From Stentor coeruleus (lineage: Eukaryota > Ciliophora > Heterotrichea > Heterotrichida > Stentoridae), in assembly GCA_001970955.1 (NCBI GenBank), contig MPUH01000699.1, positions 1 to 39,529 on the forward strand: a stretch of 39,529 bases of DNA, given 5' to 3'. A program made the translations under genes and the position numbers. The notes under the pieces were generated by a model. It was not told the DNA's origin and made no database searches. It saw only the letters and a program-made list of their open reading frames with translations. Below, one piece after another: positions 18,042-28,812 of the stretch (position 1 is its first letter; every line of letters begins with the position of its first letter).

Positions 18042-18971
18042 CTATTCATGTATTTGATAAACACTTCTATTAGGTATCCCAGATATTTTCGACATCCAAT
18101 TAGCAGTCCTACACAAAGCATTAATATCAAGTCCAGTCTCAATTCCAAGTTCTTGACATAAAAAAGCTACATCTTCAGTACTAACATTCCCAGTAGCCCC
18201 ATCAGCATATGGGCATCCACCAAGGCTAGCAATAGAAGAGTCAACAGTAGTAATTCCCATTTCTAAAGCTGTGAATATATTTTCCAATGCTCTGTCAAAA
18301 GTGTTGTGAAAATGTACAGCGACTTCTGAAGGGGCTAAATCATAAAGTACAGATTCAATAAGTGCTTTAGTTTTTGTTGGTGTGCCTATTCCTATTGTGT
18401 CTCCAAGTGAGATTTCATAACACCCTATTTCTTTAAGTTTTAAAGCTACTGACCGGACAGCTTCAGGACTAATTTCCCCATCATAAGGACACCCGAATAC
18501 ACAAGAAATATATCCACGAACACGTATTTTATCAATATAAGCTGAATGCATTATAGATCTAAATCTTTGTATACTTTCTTCAATACTACAGTTTATGTTT
18601 TTTTGACTAAAACCTTCACTTGCTGATGCAAAAATCGCCACTTCAGGAACACCAACGCTTTTGGCTGATTCATAGCCTTTTACGTTTGGTGTTAAAGCTG
18701 AATATGTGACTCCTGGTTTTTTGTATATTCTTTGAAAGACTTCTAAGTTGTCACCCATTTGTGGAACCCATTTAGGAGAGACAAAACTTGTTACTTCTAT
18801 GTTTTTGTAGCCACATTCTGATAGACGGTTTATGAATTCAACTTTAATGTCTGAGGGGAGGATTTTTTTCTCACTTTGGAGACCATCTCGTGGACCCATT
18901 TCGACTATGCGGATTGCCTTGGGCAGAGTTCGGGATGAGTAGTGGGAGATTATTTCTCGAAACTTTTGCAT
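18042..18971 (-). CDS. HMGCL: Hydroxymethylglutaryl-CoA lyase
   Basis: A 309-residue HMG-CoA lyase, which cleaves HMG-CoA to acetoacetate and acetyl-CoA in leucine breakdown and ketogenesis. Family residues seen: R28-D29 in GPRDGLQ, the metal-ligand pair H220 and H222 (VHFHNT), and the catalytic Cys253 in GGCPYADGATGN. The residue after H222 is Asn where homologues usually have Asp; this does not remove a known metal-ligand His. The N-terminus (MQKFREIISHYSSRTLPKAI) is short, basic and Ser-containing, compatible with a weak mitochondrial presequence. The C-terminus (YQIHE) lacks a peroxisomal SKL-type signal. Single exon, TAG stop, divergent from the DHHC gene. Confidence 0.95.
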   Translation of the reverse strand: MQKFREIISHYSSRTLPKAIRIVEMGPRDGLQSEKKILPSDIKVEFINRLSECGYKNIEVTSFVSPKWVPQMGDNLEVFQRIYKKPGVTYSALTPNVKGYESAKSVGVPEVAIFASASEGFSQKNINCSIEESIQRFRSIMHSAYIDKIRVRGYISCVFGCPYDGEISPEAVRSVALKLKEIGCYEISLGDTIGIGTPTKTKALIESVLYDLAPSEVAVHFHNTFDRALENIFTALEMGITTVDSSIASLGGCPYADGATGNVSTEDVAFLCQELGIETGLDINALCRTANWMSKISGIPNRSVYQIHE

Positions 18972-19368
18972 ATTAGATAAAAGTTTTAGATTAATTTTCA
19001 GAGATGTTTAGTTTAAGTGGTTAAGGTTATGAGTTTAGGGATTTAAGATGATTGTGAATGTTTGGGGATTAAATAATTTTATGGATTGTGTTGAAGTAGT
19101 TTTTATTTGATAATATAGATTTAATCAAAGATTTTGAAATGGTTTGTCGTAGATAAGATTTTAGGCTTTTGAGGGTTATTGATTATTATTTTTTTTTTAA
19201 TTATTAGGAATCCTAAGGTTAAATATCTGAAATTTAACAAAGGTAACATAAAAATTAGATAATCATATATTAAAGAAAGTAATAATAAAATCACTGTTTA
19301 ATTTATCATTTTACCTATAATAATTGCTTTTTTATTAAAAAACTCAACAAATCATATACTATAAAAAT
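18972..19368. other. Divergent promoter region
   Basis: On the plus strand the half next to HMGCL is G-rich and C-free (19021-19080: 16 G, 0 C), then C reappears toward the DHHC gene. No motif or RNA gene was identified. Confidence 0.6.
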
Positions 19369-20505
19369 ATGCGAAAAGCCAACAATAGTAAAAGCAAAGA
19401 CATATTTAAAGCATACAATCTTTGGCCTGGCAAAAGCAAATTTTTCTGTAAAGGAAAAATTATGATGGGTCCAAACTTCCGCCGAGCAATTTGTTCATTT
19501 TCTATGATCCTCATCCCTGAGATTCTTTTTCTATGTACAACTGGTAGATTCTTCTCTCATAAACCAATAATCATCATAGCCAGTTTTTTACTTTATTGCC
19601 TCTCTTTATACTTTCATATAAAAGTTTCTACAAGTGACCCCGGATATATCCCAAAACAACTCCCACCTTTCGCAAAAGGTCCTCGTGGAGCTCCAACTTT
19701 AACAAAAGCTTTATTGCAAAATCCTACAAAAGAATGTGCACTTCACAAGCAATATATGCAAATCCCATTCAACGGTAGAATGTTAAAAATAAAATATTGT
19801 TCAGCATGTAAAATAAAATTAGGTCTAATATTACGCCCACCAAGAACTTCTCATTGTTCTGATTGTGGACTTTGTGTTGAGAAATTCGATCACCATTGTC
19901 CATGGGTTGGTAGTTGTATTGGGAAAAAAAACTACTGTTTATATTTATTTTTCCTATACTCAACAACAGCTTTAATAATTTTCAACTCGATATCTTCTTT
20001 GATTGAAATAAGATTAGTAGCTTTGCATATCATGAAAAAAACTGAAAATGGAGAACAAGTTTTGTATAAAATCCTTGAAAATTCTGGGGGTAGCTTGGTG
20101 TTTTTACTTTATACAGCTATTGTAAGGGTAATTTAGACTATGTGGTTTGTGTTATTTTTAACATTATTTCATAGTTATCTTATTATGAATAACCAAACAA
20201 CACATGAATATTTGAAGAAAATATGGAGAGATCCTCCTTTAAATCCTTATAAATATAAGAGTGTTATAAAGAATATTGTTGCTGTTATTTTTAAACAGAA
20301 AATCCCTGCACATTTTGATACTAACAAACCTATTGATCTTAATCTAGACACTTTTACAATCATACCTTCTAGGCTAAGCGTTTTTCAGCTTACAGAGTTA
20401 GAAGTTAAAGTTGCTAAAGGGTTTACTGATGGTAAAACCTCACCTTTTATTTGTGAATTTAAAGATGATCAGGGTTCTATTGATAGCAATATTGTGTTTC
20501 CATAA
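19369..20505 (+). CDS. DHHC-type palmitoyltransferase (ZDHHC), two exons
   Basis: Exons 19369-20121 and 20137-20505 give a 373-residue S-acyltransferase. TM helices lie at about 41-58, 66-84, 190-212 and 242-268. The Cys-rich domain runs from C144 to C190, with catalytic D174-H-H-C177 followed by PWVG. An N-terminal DPGYIP motif lies at 90-95. TTHE at 272-275 is the TTxE motif that follows TM4 in this family. The intron lies inside TM4: unspliced translation would end after VRVI, whereas splicing restores both TM4 and TTxE, which is strong support for the model. The substrates are unknown, but the window encodes Gly-Cys N-terminal proteins of the kind such enzymes modify. TAA stop. Confidence 0.93.
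20122..20136 (+). other. 15-nt intron
   Basis: It reads GTAAGGGTAATTTAG, phase 0, and contains the in-frame TAG. Its removal joins the two halves of TM helix 4 of the DHHC protein. Confidence 0.95.
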
Positions 20506-20722
20506 ATAAAATTAAATAATTATCTTTTCTATTTTATAAACTATATATTTTTATTCCCTGTAAATTTTTTGATATATTAACCTTATTTTAGATTATATTT
20601 TTCACACGATATGCTTATAGCTATTAATAGTTTTAAATGATATAAATAGTTTCTTATGAAATCAACATAGAAACTTGTATTTGATAATTAAATACATTAA
20701 ATTATTGTCTAACAATTAATTA

Positions 20723-21589
20723 ATGAGTTCCAATCTTAGCAGCATAAGACTACTTAATAACGAAGCTCCAGAACTAGACTTGGATTCGATTGCAGAAATC
20801 CATATGACCCTTGAACAATTGAAATCTGCCCCGAAAAGCTCAAAAGTTTTCCACAAACAGACTCCAAGCATTGAAGACCAGCTTTTAAAAAAGCATCAAG
20901 AATCCCAAGCGAAAATTGCCCAACAAAGACTTAGACAAAAATCCCAAGAACTAGAAAGTCTTACCCCAGTCCCAAGAATAAGCATAAAGTCAACAAAACT
21001 TAGTCTTCCACGCTATAAGTCTGAAGTGAAAATGATGATAGATAGTACAAAAAAACCTGAACCAGTAGAAATATTAATCCGACCACAAGACACAATCCCA
21101 GGCCCTGATCTTTTATCAATAAAGCAATCTTTCTCAGCTCGAGGTCCTGGGAAAAAAATAAAAAACCCTATGGCCAATCCTTTCAAGATGACTCTAGTAG
21201 AAAAAACAAAGTTTTTTCTTAAGAAAAAGGTTTCTCAAGCTAAAAAAGCTGATAAGAAAAAAGTTGAGAATTTACAAAAAGATTGCACTTTTAAACCGAA
21301 TCTTACTAAAAGCACACCAAAACATAGAAGATCTACTGAATCACTTCCTGAATTACTACTAACAGAAATGGGATCAAGACCAGAAGAAGCTGTTAGAACA
21401 CCTGCTCCAAACCCAAGATTACATAGAGAAAAATCTCAAGAAATCACAATAGCTAAGCCTTGCATAGAAAACTATAACCAGATTTCACCTGCTAAAGGCA
21501 TTTATAGCTTTAAAGAAGGAGTCAATTTGAAACAACTTATTGAAAAATCCAAGCCAATGATAAGATATAGTATTGTTAGAAATTATTAG
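20723..21589 (+). CDS. Basic disordered protein with a CTFKPNL motif
   Basis: A 288-residue Lys/Ser/Pro-rich protein. A coiled-coil-like stretch lies near 50-77 (DQLLKKHQESQAKIAQQRLR) and a Lys-rich helix near 165-190. CTFKPNL at about 192 is a short motif (xTFxP) that I recall from many ciliate and flagellate basal-body and cytoskeletal proteins. No enzymatic domain is visible. Convergent with the LRR/IQ gene, only 29 nt apart. The function is unknown; a cytoskeletal role is a weak inference. TAG stop, no intron. Confidence 0.65.
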   Translation: MSSNLSSIRLLNNEAPELDLDSIAEIHMTLEQLKSAPKSSKVFHKQTPSIEDQLLKKHQESQAKIAQQRLRQKSQELESLTPVPRISIKSTKLSLPRYKSEVKMMIDSTKKPEPVEILIRPQDTIPGPDLLSIKQSFSARGPGKKIKNPMANPFKMTLVEKTKFFLKKKVSQAKKADKKKVENLQKDCTFKPNLTKSTPKHRRSTESLPELLLTEMGSRPEEAVRTPAPNPRLHREKSQEITIAKPCIENYNQISPAKGIYSFKEGVNLKQLIEKSKPMIRYSIVRNY

Positions 21590-21618
21590 TTTTAAAAAGT
21601 TAAAGTTATTCAGCTTAA

Positions 21619-24567
21619 TTACTTTCGAGATATTTTTCGGAATTTTTCAAGGCGCTCATCAGCGGTTAGATGTTTATTTTTGCTTTTGCGATGAATGTTT
21701 TTTAGCATTCGGTATTGAAGTGCTTCTTTTACGTCGTTATTTGTGAATCCCCATTCGTCTAGATGCTTTTCCATTTCTTCTTTGGTTTTGTTTTTGTGAA
21801 GTGGGGGTAGAGAGCTTTGTGTGCTTGTTTGTAAGGATTTTTCACCTGAAACTGAACGGTTAAAAAGATTTCCTTGAGGTTTAGGTTGTGAAGGGGGTTT
21901 AAGTGGAGGAAGCTTAGGGGTTTTTGTTTCTTCTATTGGAGGATTTTGCAAGAATTTTTTTAAGTCAAGGTTTTTAGGGATTATAAGTTCATTTTGAAAA
22001 TCGTAATTCATGTCAATATCATCTAGATTTACTTCTTTAAACTCATCCAAATCCAAATCTTTCATTTTAGCGTTATCCAGAGCTTTTTTCATCTTCTTCC
22101 TCAAGTTATACCCTCTATACAAAGCTTGTATTTTCACAATTTTTTTTGGATTATACCTCAAATTCTTACAACTTTTTCTAGCTTTATACCCACGATAAAC
22201 AGATTGAATCTTCACAATTTCTTCAATAAATCCAGAATACCTTTTAATAATCCTATATTTTTTAAACAAAACATATTTCCACCATGTTTGTATAACAAGT
22301 ATAGCTTTAATCTCTATATACATATCTTTTCTTGCTTCATACCAAAAATACTCAACTCCTTTAGTATTAAATTCGCATTCTTGTTCTAAAATTCCATACA
22401 CTTTAGCAGGTATTTTCATAAGTAATTCTTTCATTTCCTGTTTAACATATCTAACAACTTCATTTTTTCTTTTATTTTTCTGTAAAAACACATCGATTTG
22501 ATGAAGTTCAAAAGCCTTTCTTGCTAAAGATCCTTTATATAAAAAAGGCTTTTCTAAAGATGTTCGACCTGTATTATTAAGTTCTAATATCGAAGGTAAT
22601 GCTTTGACTATAGTTTCATTATAAAATGATATAAGATCCAAATGGAGGTTTAATAAAGGGTTGTCATTAAATGAAAATGAGACTAAATTACGACAACCTT
22701 TTATACACAGAAGTACATCAGCAAAAGTTTGAATATTATTAAATGAAATATTAAAATATTTCAGCACAGGACAATTATAAGGGATAATCAAGTTTATAGC
22801 ATTATCTTCAAGTCTTAAAGTTTCTAACAAAGGGCATGAAACAATAAAATCCAAATTTTTAAGAGAATTACCAGAAAGCCAAAGTTCTTGAAGTAATGGT
22901 TGGTTTAGTTTTTGTATTGAAGATATTTGATTGTGATACAATAAAAGTGATTTTATCAAATGCAAAGGCCCAAGGAAATTCACTGAAGTCAGTTTATTCC
23001 GACCAAGGTCTAAAAAAGTTATATAAGGATTTGGGGAAAAAGTTGACTGGACAATTTCTTCGATGTTGTTTCTATAAAGTAAAAGTTTTTCAAGTAAACC
23101 ACATTTTTCTAACCCTGTGATTGAGCTGATTTTATTATTGTTTAAAGATACTGTGCGGAGATTGACACAGTTTTTAAGCCCAGAAATCTGAGTTATTTGG
23201 TTTAGGTCTAAAATAAGTTCTTCAAGTCTGGGTAAATTGAGGTCTGGGATAGAAGTGATTTGATTTTGTGATAAATCTAAATGTAAAAGTGTACTAGGAA
23301 GGTTATTGATTTTGCTGATTTTGTTAAGACTTAAAACTAATACTTGTAGATTAGAAAAATAGCTCAGGCCTGATATTGAACGAATTTCTTCATGTTTTAC
23401 TTCAAGACTTTTACTTTTGGAATCCAGTGGGTAAGGGAAAAAGTCTTTTAAAGTTGGGGCAAGTGTATCAATATCTTCACCTAAATTAGGAATTTTTTCT
23501 ATGATTATAGCTTTTGGTAATGGTAATGATTTAAAAGATTGACTTAGACTTGGGTTAGTGTCTTCTATATAAATTTCAGGAAAAGATAATGTTGTTGGGT
23601 AAGATTTCTTGTTAAAATTTGGAAGAGAATATGATGAAGTCTCTGTTATAACATGTCCTTGAGATTTTTTTATAGGAACAAGGTCGCGATACAATTGGGA
23701 AAATTGATCTTGGAATTTCATTAACCTGTTTTCCCTAGAAATATTTTGTTTTTCTTGTAAAATCTTCAAACTCTCTCTATACAATCGAGACTCTTCATCA
23801 GCTTTTCTCATTATAAAATTCTCAGTAAGTTCTTTTTTCCTCTCTTCAGCTTTACGCAAATTCTCAATCCTAAGCTTTTCTTGACGTTTTTTCTCTTTTC
23901 TTTCTTTTTTTAATCTAATCTCTTCTTGTTCTTTTAAAATCTTCTCACGTTCCGCTTTTTTTTTCTCAATCTCTTGTTTTCGCTTCTGATCTTTTTTTTG
24001 TTCTTCTTTCTTTAAAATTTGTTCTTTTTTAGTCCATTGCTCAACAAGTTGTGATATCATATCTTCCTCAGCCATTTGAGATCTTTCATTTTCTTCTTTA
24101 AGTTTTTGTATATCCCAATGAATTACCGGCGAATCTGATTCTGAGTTTTTTAATGATTTTTCTTGAGATGGGAATTCGAATTCTACAGTATTTTTTGGGG
24201 AGTTTTTGGGGGAGATTTTTGGACTATCTTCAAATTCAGGATTTTCTTGGATTTCTACTAAAACTTGAGGCATAGTTTCTTCTTCGGGTATAGAAATTTT
24301 TGCATCATTTGTTGCTTCACGGAGGTCGCTGAGTGCTTCAGTAAATTGGGCACTTAGAAGAAGTTGGTCTTTTTCATTTTGTTGACCTAGTTCTATGAAG
24401 CGCTTCCAGTTTGCAGATTCCATTATTGAAGATGAGACAGGAATGTATTCTGGGATTTGTTGTTGTTCTTCTTTTTCATCAGAGTCGGAATAAGAGATGT
24501 TCTCAAGGCTTGCGTCTATTTTTGCTGATAGTTCATCGTATTCCTCGTTGGTGATATAGTAGTTCAT
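21619..24567 (-). CDS. Coiled-coil, leucine-rich-repeat and IQ-motif protein (LRRIQ1-like)
   Basis: A 982-residue protein. The true ATG is at 24567 (MNYYITNEEYDEL); two codons further out is TTG. Order of parts: acidic N-terminus; a long Lys/Glu-rich coiled coil at about 155-300; SDS22-type leucine-rich repeats at about 385-660 (repeated L.L..N.I..I..L pattern); an LRR-cap region; three IQ-type motifs near 752, 784 and 807 (IQTWWKYVLFKKYR, IQSVYRGYKARK, IQALYRGYNLRKK), which bind calmodulin or similar EF-hand proteins; a basic C-terminus with DEWGFTNNDVKEALQYRM. This order matches LRRIQ1, a protein of motile-cilium cells, and fits a Ca-responsive scaffold in the axoneme or cortex. No intron; TAA stop. 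Confidence 0.85.
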   Translation of the reverse strand: MNYYITNEEYDELSAKIDASLENISYSDSDEKEEQQQIPEYIPVSSSIMESANWKRFIELGQQNEKDQLLLSAQFTEALSDLREATNDAKISIPEEETMPQVLVEIQENPEFEDSPKISPKNSPKNTVEFEFPSQEKSLKNSESDSPVIHWDIQKLKEENERSQMAEEDMISQLVEQWTKKEQILKKEEQKKDQKRKQEIEKKKAEREKILKEQEEIRLKKERKEKKRQEKLRIENLRKAEERKKELTENFIMRKADEESRLYRESLKILQEKQNISRENRLMKFQDQFSQLYRDLVPIKKSQGHVITETSSYSLPNFNKKSYPTTLSFPEIYIEDTNPSLSQSFKSLPLPKAIIIEKIPNLGEDIDTLAPTLKDFFPYPLDSKSKSLEVKHEEIRSISGLSYFSNLQVLVLSLNKISKINNLPSTLLHLDLSQNQITSIPDLNLPRLEELILDLNQITQISGLKNCVNLRTVSLNNNKISSITGLEKCGLLEKLLLYRNNIEEIVQSTFSPNPYITFLDLGRNKLTSVNFLGPLHLIKSLLLYHNQISSIQKLNQPLLQELWLSGNSLKNLDFIVSCPLLETLRLEDNAINLIIPYNCPVLKYFNISFNNIQTFADVLLCIKGCRNLVSFSFNDNPLLNLHLDLISFYNETIVKALPSILELNNTGRTSLEKPFLYKGSLARKAFELHQIDVFLQKNKRKNEVVRYVKQEMKELLMKIPAKVYGILEQECEFNTKGVEYFWYEARKDMYIEIKAILVIQTWWKYVLFKKYRIIKRYSGFIEEIVKIQSVYRGYKARKSCKNLRYNPKKIVKIQALYRGYNLRKKMKKALDNAKMKDLDLDEFKEVNLDDIDMNYDFQNELIIPKNLDLKKFLQNPPIEETKTPKLPPLKPPSQPKPQGNLFNRSVSGEKSLQTSTQSSLPPLHKNKTKEEMEKHLDEWGFTNNDVKEALQYRMLKNIHRKSKNKHLTADERLEKFRKISRK

Positions 24568-24812
24568 TTTCAAAATGTTAGAAAAGTATAAAATTGAAAT
24601 TCTAAGGTTTTTGATAAGGTTAGAAAAATGTTATAGGAATTGATATTAAAAATGTTGTTGTTGTAGTAATTAAATTGCCACTCCCAAACTGATTCTGAAA
24701 ATTTTATTCTTTCTATCATGAATTGCCCTTGACTTTAAATAAAAAACCTTAAATCACTTCTCATGGTATAAATCTCAAATATATATAAATAAGGAGAAAA
24801 TATACTAATAAT
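24568..24812. promoter_or_regulatory. Compact divergent promoter region
   Basis: Only 245 nt separate the two diverging ATGs, so both promoters must lie here or overlap the genes. Skew flips at about 24680: 24601-24660 has 13 G and 1 C, while 24721-24780 has 4 G and 12 C on the plus strand. No conserved box was identified. Confidence 0.5.
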
Positions 24813-25545
24813 ATGCCCAAACCCAAGTCAGCTAAGTACAAAAGAATTGAGATAATCTCCAGAAGGCTTTTTTATTTAATGTGCGCACTGAGCTTTGTCT
24901 TTGCTTTAACCGTCTCAATCCTCTCCTTAGACATCAGTACCGATGAATTTATTGGATGTACAATCACTGTATAATATAAACAGCTAGTTGAAGTATCAGC
25001 CATATTACTATTTGGAGTCAATTCTATATTTTCAAGGTATAAAACAAGAATCCTAGCTTATGTTATGATGTAAGAAAATATTTAGGTCACTAAGCTATTC
25101 TATTGGTCTTCTTGGAAAACAAGAACTTGAAGATTTATGTCGAGTAGCTACTGATAAGTGTCAAAATTACCCTCGTTCTATAAGAGTCCTTAGAGTTCTA
25201 TTAATATGTTCATTTATAGCTCAGACAATATTAGCTTACTTTATACGTGATGCTTTGATCATTGCAGATAATTATTTCATGGGAAGGAATTATCAAGATA
25301 TGGAAATAGTCCAAAATATACAAAAAGATTATATAAAAGAAACTTATGCTAATGCTAGCAACTTTGAACAATGCCCACAATGTTTGAAAAGAGAAAATCT
25401 TGAATTAAATTATTATACGTGTAGTGAGGATAATAGATGTGAAGGATGTGGAAAGAAGATTAGAAACCAGAATCGTATTCTTATTAAAGATGAATGGCTA
25501 AATGATATGGCCCCAAGCAAGCATTCAAGTTTGATTAATGATTAG
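24813..25545 (+). CDS. Multi-pass membrane protein with C-terminal CxxC pairs, three exons
   Basis: Exons 24813-24968, 24984-25069 and 25086-25545 give 233 residues. The model is built from two GT..AG introns of 15 and 16 nt; both are needed to keep the frame. The N-terminus is basic. Hydrophobic helices lie near 20-40 (LFYLMCALSFVFALTVSILS), 54-70, 74-95 and 116-136 (VLLICSFIAQTILAYFIR). After the last helix, a soluble tail has CPQC, a lone Cys in YTC, RC and CEGC, which could bind one or two zinc ions. Four helices plus a Cys-rich tail do not match a family I know. Only the last exon is visible to simple ORF calling. TAG stop. Confidence 0.82.
24969..24983 (+). other. 15-nt intron
   Basis: GTATAATATAAACAG, phase 0, contains an in-frame stop. 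It ends in CAG where the other introns of this window end in TAG. Confidence 0.88.
25070..25085 (+). other. 16-nt intron
   Basis: GTAAGAAAATATTTAG, phase 2 (AT|G restores Met). It is the only intron here of 16 nt, and the frame of the last exon requires this length. Confidence 0.88.
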
Positions 25546-26056
25546 TTTATATAATTTTATGCAGTTAAAGGCTATGTATTTTGTTGTTTTAAGATAGTTT
25601 TTTTATTTTTGTTTAGATTGAGATGTAGTTTAAATGTGATAGGATGTTTTATTATTTAAGATTTTATTGTAGTTTTTAGTAAATACTTTGAATTTTATTT
25701 TATTTAATACTCATTATTTCTGTTATGTGGATTTTATTTTAATTTAGTTTTCTTCTTATTCTATTTGCTGTTTCTTTTGTTTAATTTGCAGTACAAGCTA
25801 TATTTTTTTCTATTACTGGTATGATAAATCGATTATCTCATATTTTTTTCATATAGGTACAAATTTTATATTTTGTTAAGTTAATATAATATATAGTTGT
25901 AGATATTGATTCTAAACTCGAAAAATTAATTTTTCTTATTCTAGTTTTTATGATTCTAGTTTATTAGATATAGTGCATATCTTAAATAGCATTTATCAAG
26001 CATTTGATCAGAAAATATTTCCATCATATTTCAATAAAACTATTATTTAAAACTTC

Positions 26057-26186
26057 AGTATAGTCTTATTCAATCTTATTAATAAATTCTAAGCGATAAT
26101 ATAACTGTTATATGAAAAATAAGTATAGTCTCATTCAATCTTATTAATAAATTCTAAGGGATAATTTAATTGTTATATGGAAAATA
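26057..26186. repeat. 65-bp tandem repeat, two copies
   Basis: 26057-26121 and 26122-26186 align at period 65 with a few substitutions (for example GCGATAATATAAC versus GGGATAATTTAAT). No N separates them and they differ, so this is a genuine tandem duplication. Confidence 0.88.
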
Positions 26187-26432
26187 AGTACAAAAAAACT
26201 ATATAAAACTTTAAAAAAAGTGAATATCCTAAAGTTTCGCTATTATTTCTTTTCCTTATACTCTTTTAATCATAAATCCCTAAAGTCCAAAATATTGAAG
26301 CTGAATGAATACTATTTTTTTCAAATTCCACAAATTATCATCCTAATATTTCTTTAAAAACAATAAATTAAACTAATCTAATTTTTAGAGGAGTTTAAAG
26401 CTCTAAACTAGGAAAAAAATCATCTTTATATA

Positions 26433-26510
26433 TGGCAAAAGATATTTCCATTTTTTTTCTCAGTATCAAAGCGATGAGGATTTAAAAGATAGGAAAAATA
26501 TCTTTTACCA
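26433..26510. repeat. Imperfect inverted repeat with conserved loop sequence
   Basis: The arm TGGCAAAAGATATTTCC (26433-26449) pairs with GGAAAAATATCTTTTACCA (26492-26510) with one mismatch and a 2-nt bulge. The loop of about 42 nt contains an 8-T run and CAAAGCGATGAGGAT. A second left arm with the following T-run recurs at 26645-26680, and the loop motif recurs as CAAAGTGCTGAAGAT at 28788-28802. It could be a small dispersed element or a structured RNA. Confidence 0.55.
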
Positions 26511-28735
26511 AAGACTTATAAACAAGTGATTATTATTATAGAAAAAGATTCACAGGATGTTTATCTATAGAAAATATTATTGTAATGTTTAGACCAACAA
26601 CTTTTATATACTGATAAGTTAACGAAGAAGTGTAAGCATTACTTTGCAAAAGATATTTTTTCTTTTTTTCTCTGATACTCGTAGTAATATTGTTTTTAAT
26701 ATAATAATATCTATTTTTTTTGATTTTTTGAACTTGGGCTTTCTATTTAGATACTTTTTATGAAATTTTAAGGTTAGTTTTAGTTTAAGATAGAGATTAG
26801 ATTATTATATTCTATGAGCTTATAAATAGTTAATTTTTTAAGCTTCAAAGGATTTTAAAATTATTACTTTAAAGTTTATTAATTACTATTAATAATTAGC
26901 ATTAAATTTACTTGAAAACTTCGATCAAAGGGGTAATATTGAATACAAGCTCTATAAAGATTAGTATTTATTAAAGATATAAAATTCATATTTTCAGAAG
27001 TATTCATATTATCAGATAAATTAATACTAAAATAATACTTTAAAAGGCATTATAGTTCACTTAGTAAATACATTCTAGCGAGTTATTATTAAAAACATTA
27101 TCACAGTTATTATCCAACTGCTTCTCAAACTACCCACTCTTAAAATCTTATTATAAAAAATTCAATAACCTTATTTATAGCATAAAATAACAGCATTTTC
27201 AATGAACTTTTAAAATTATCATATAATTTCCCTATAACTATTATTATCCCAATACCAAGCATATCAGAATATTTATTTTTCAATTAAAAGCTAATAAATT
27301 ATAAAAATTACCTTAAATTAACTTTTAATCTATGATTACTACAAAACTTAATTACAAGTATTCTATTTCATCTAGTATACCATAGTATAATAACTATATA
27401 TAATAAATTAGCATTTTTATCATATAAAATGTTCAAAATGAAAATTATTATTATATTTATATGCTTTAATTATAAAAATTTCATAGTCTTTACTGATTTA
27501 CACCAATATATATGCATAGATTCTATAAAAATCTTAGCTAAATTCATGCTATTAGTATTTTTTATCAAGAAGATACTTATTTTCATACTCAATAATGCTT
27601 GAATTTTTATAGAGCAAGATAAAAAAAATATCCATAATAAAATAAATTAGTGACTAGGCTATTAATTTATTAGTTCTTAATGCCTGTATCTTTTAAGAAA
27701 AAAATGTCGCTAAAAAGCTTCAAAAAAAAATATGGTTATAAAAAAAGATATTCCTATTATCATTAAGGCATTATTTTAGAATGCCAAATGCTTTCATTTA
27801 AGAATAATATCTTGTTTTAAATTTCTATTTTCCAGTTTTGTTTGATAATATATTTTTATAATTTTATAATTTTTTAGTATGTTTTTTCGTAGGATTTAGT
27901 TCTAGCATAACTTCAATAGAATATTCAGCCGCAACTTCTAATATATATTTACTATACCTAAAATTTATAAAAACATCTAATACTATATTACTTTAAAAAA
28001 TTATTCTTTATACTAATTGATTTTATTTTCAATTTGATTAAGAACTCAATGCTAAAGACTTAAAAAATATACATATAATAATAGAAATCAACTTAAAATA
28101 ATGTTAAGATAATATGGATATATAAACTATATAAAACTTTTTGCATTAACCGATTACAAATAAACAAATTATAATAGAAATTCTCATTAATTGATAGTTT
28201 AGGAACAGTAATAAATATGTAAAACCTGAATGATGACTAAATCATGAAATTATAAAATAAAGTAATCTTTCATTCATCTACCGAAAGAAAAAAATTTTTT
28301 TTTGATACAAAAATATAAGGATAGGAATCATTTTGTCCAATAATACTTATAATAATTTATATTGTTTCTATATATCAAATTAATGTTAGCTTTATTTACT
28401 ATATTACAAAAGTTATGAATTTTTATAGCCCGTATAAAGTTTGAAAACGATTTTAACCCTAAAAAACTTATGAGATTAATTAAAATCACTAATATTTTTT
28501 ATTTATAAACTAGATTGATTATCTAAAAAAATAATAGGCTTTGAATTTAAGTAGATATTTTATTAAGTTTATGTATTAAGAATATTTATTTAGTCAGAAA
28601 ACAAGCAAGAAGTTTTAAACATTAAAAAAAATGCTAAAACTAAAAATAGATTTTAATAAAATCTACTACAGACTATCGTAAAGATATCTAAAATAATAGC
28701 TTAGTATTTATATTTATTGCTTTTTCTTAGATATT

Positions 28736-28812
28736 TGATATATCTTCTTTTTTTGCTAGAGGAAAAATTCATGTTTTTTTTTAATTTCAAAGTGCTGAAG
28801 ATAAAAATATCA
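28736..28812. repeat. Related inverted repeat
   Basis: TGATATATCTTC (28736-28747) pairs with GAAGAT..ATATCA at 28797-28812, separated by a long T-run and the CAAAGTGCTGAAGAT motif shared with the element at 26433. Arms and loop order resemble that element but are less regular. Confidence 0.4.

Noticed and set aside
21619..24567. Several plus-strand ORFs of 60-90 residues inside the LRR/IQ gene
   Set aside because: They are antisense shadows of a long conserved ORF and have no recognisable domain.
24568..24573. Start of the LRR/IQ gene at 24573
   Set aside because: That codon is TTG; the ATG two codons later (24567) is used.
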